Below are positions 4,806 to 5,471 of a DNA stretch of 5,471 nucleotides, piece after piece. The position numbers and the translations under genes are program-made. How positions within the stretch are numbered: the stretch's first letter is position 1; the number at the start of each line of letters is the position of its first letter. Under the pieces are notes generated by a model that did no database searches, was not told the origin of the DNA, and saw only the letters and a program-made list of their open reading frames with translations. This DNA is from Quisquiliibacterium sp. (GTDB lineage Bacteria > Pseudomonadota > Gammaproteobacteria > Burkholderiales > Burkholderiaceae_E): assembly GCA_023257915.1 (NCBI GenBank), contig JALRBB010000370.1:1-5471 (forward strand), in the 5' to 3' direction.

Positions 4806-5471
4806 ATGAGCACCCTCATTCCCTTCCAGTTCGAATCGCACGCCCTGCGCGTGCAGGTTGATGAGGCTGGCCAGCCGTGGTTCAACGCCAGCGATGTCTG
4901 CGCTGCGCTCGAACTTGGCAACGCCCGGCAGGCTATCGACACCCACGTGGATAGCGATGACGTCCAAAAACTGGACGCCATCGACAGCCTCGGTCGGAAC
5001 CAGCGATCCAATCACGTCAACGAGTCCGGCCTGTACTCGCTGATCCTCGGCAGTACCAAGGACGCAGCAAAGCGATTCAAGCGCTGGGTCACCAGCGAAG
5101 TGCTGCCTTCGATCCGCAAGACCGGCGCCTACTCAGCGACCCCGGTGGCTGCCCTGCCGGCCCAGACCCAGGACCGTGTGTCCTCCCTGCTGTTGATCGG
5201 TGACGCCGTGGCCAAGGTGCCGGGCGTGAAGGCCGGCATCGCCATGGCGGCGACGCTCACCTGCATCCAGGAGAACACTGGGCTGGTGATCGAGACGCTG
5301 CGCCGGGCGCTTCCGGCGGCCAACGAGCCGACCTGCTCCCACAACGCTACGCAGTTGGGAAAGCTGGCCGGATCCTCTGCCAAGGTCACCAACCAGCGCC
5401 TCGCAACCCTCGGATTCCAGTTCCGCAACGAGCGCGACGAGTGGGAACTCACCGACGCGGGCAAGGCGTGG
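4806..5471 (+). CDS. BRO-N domain antirepressor-type protein, 3' end beyond the window
   Basis: The 222 visible codons have no stop, so the gene continues past the right edge. Residues about 6-109 form a BRO family N-terminal domain. Recognisable points are WFNASDVCAALELGNARQAI (25-44), the NESGLYSLILGSTKDAAKRF segment (72-91) and the signature end FKRWVTSEVLPSIRKTGAY (91-109). Residues 110-170 are an Ala-rich, mostly helical linker. Residues about 180-222 (TQLGKLAGSSAKVTNQRLAT ... WELTDAGKAW) resemble the winged-helix C-terminal domains of phage antirepressors. BRO-N proteins bind DNA, and many phage members act as antirepressors that neutralise a prophage repressor. The start has GGAAGGAA (4793-4800) five bases upstream, and the gene begins 2 bases after the previous stop. 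Whether its target is the XRE protein at 123-401 is unknown. Confidence 0.9.
   Translation, partial: MSTLIPFQFESHALRVQVDEAGQPWFNASDVCAALELGNARQAIDTHVDSDDVQKLDAIDSLGRNQRSNHVNESGLYSLILGSTKDAAKRFKRWVTSEVLPSIRKTGAYSATPVAALPAQTQDRVSSLLLIGDAVAKVPGVKAGIAMAATLTCIQENTGLVIETLRRALPAANEPTCSHNATQLGKLAGSSAKVTNQRLATLGFQFRNERDEWELTDAGKAW

Overview
The window is GC-rich and densely packed. All eight supported genes lie on the + strand. Codon choice strongly favours G or C in third positions, and Shine-Dalgarno (SD) sequences are of the AGGAG type. This suggests a beta- or gammaproteobacterium of the Burkholderia, Bordetella, Xanthomonas or Stenotrophomonas kind, but that is inference because no taxonomic marker is present. 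The content is accessory DNA: an XRE repressor with an ImmA/IrrE-type protease, two proteins I cannot name, and then a run of short phage-like early genes. A prophage or integrative element is the most likely setting.

Region 1 (1-1276) is a regulatory module. A near-consensus sigma70 promoter (56-84) drives a 92-residue XRE-type helix-turn-helix (HTH) protein, followed with no gap by a 276-residue zinc metalloprotease carrying an intact HEIGH motif. An intrinsic terminator (1253-1276) closes this unit.

Region 2 (1277-3662) holds two genes separated by 7 bases, for proteins of 465 and 307 residues that match no family I can name. The 307-residue protein appears to end in a winged-helix-like domain. 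A 20-base element just downstream of the first promoter (92-111) recurs with 17 of 20 matches between the terminator and the 465-residue gene (1286-1305). The simplest reading is that the XRE protein controls both units and that the protease relieves repression on a signal, as in ImmR/ImmA systems. The two unknown proteins would then be the regulated output, possibly a defence or host-interaction function. That function is a hypothesis.

Region 3 (3663-3757) is a compact regulatory spacer. It has four TCCGGA-centred units at 11-12 base spacing, arranged as two dyads one 23-base period apart. A hairpin that buries the SD of the next gene follows.

Region 4 (3758-5471) is a tightly spaced operon of small phage-like genes: an AlpA/excisionase-like HTH protein, a 159-residue and a 93-residue protein of unknown function, and a BRO-N antirepressor-type protein that runs off the right edge. 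No rRNA, tRNA, CRISPR array, transposase or integrase is visible.
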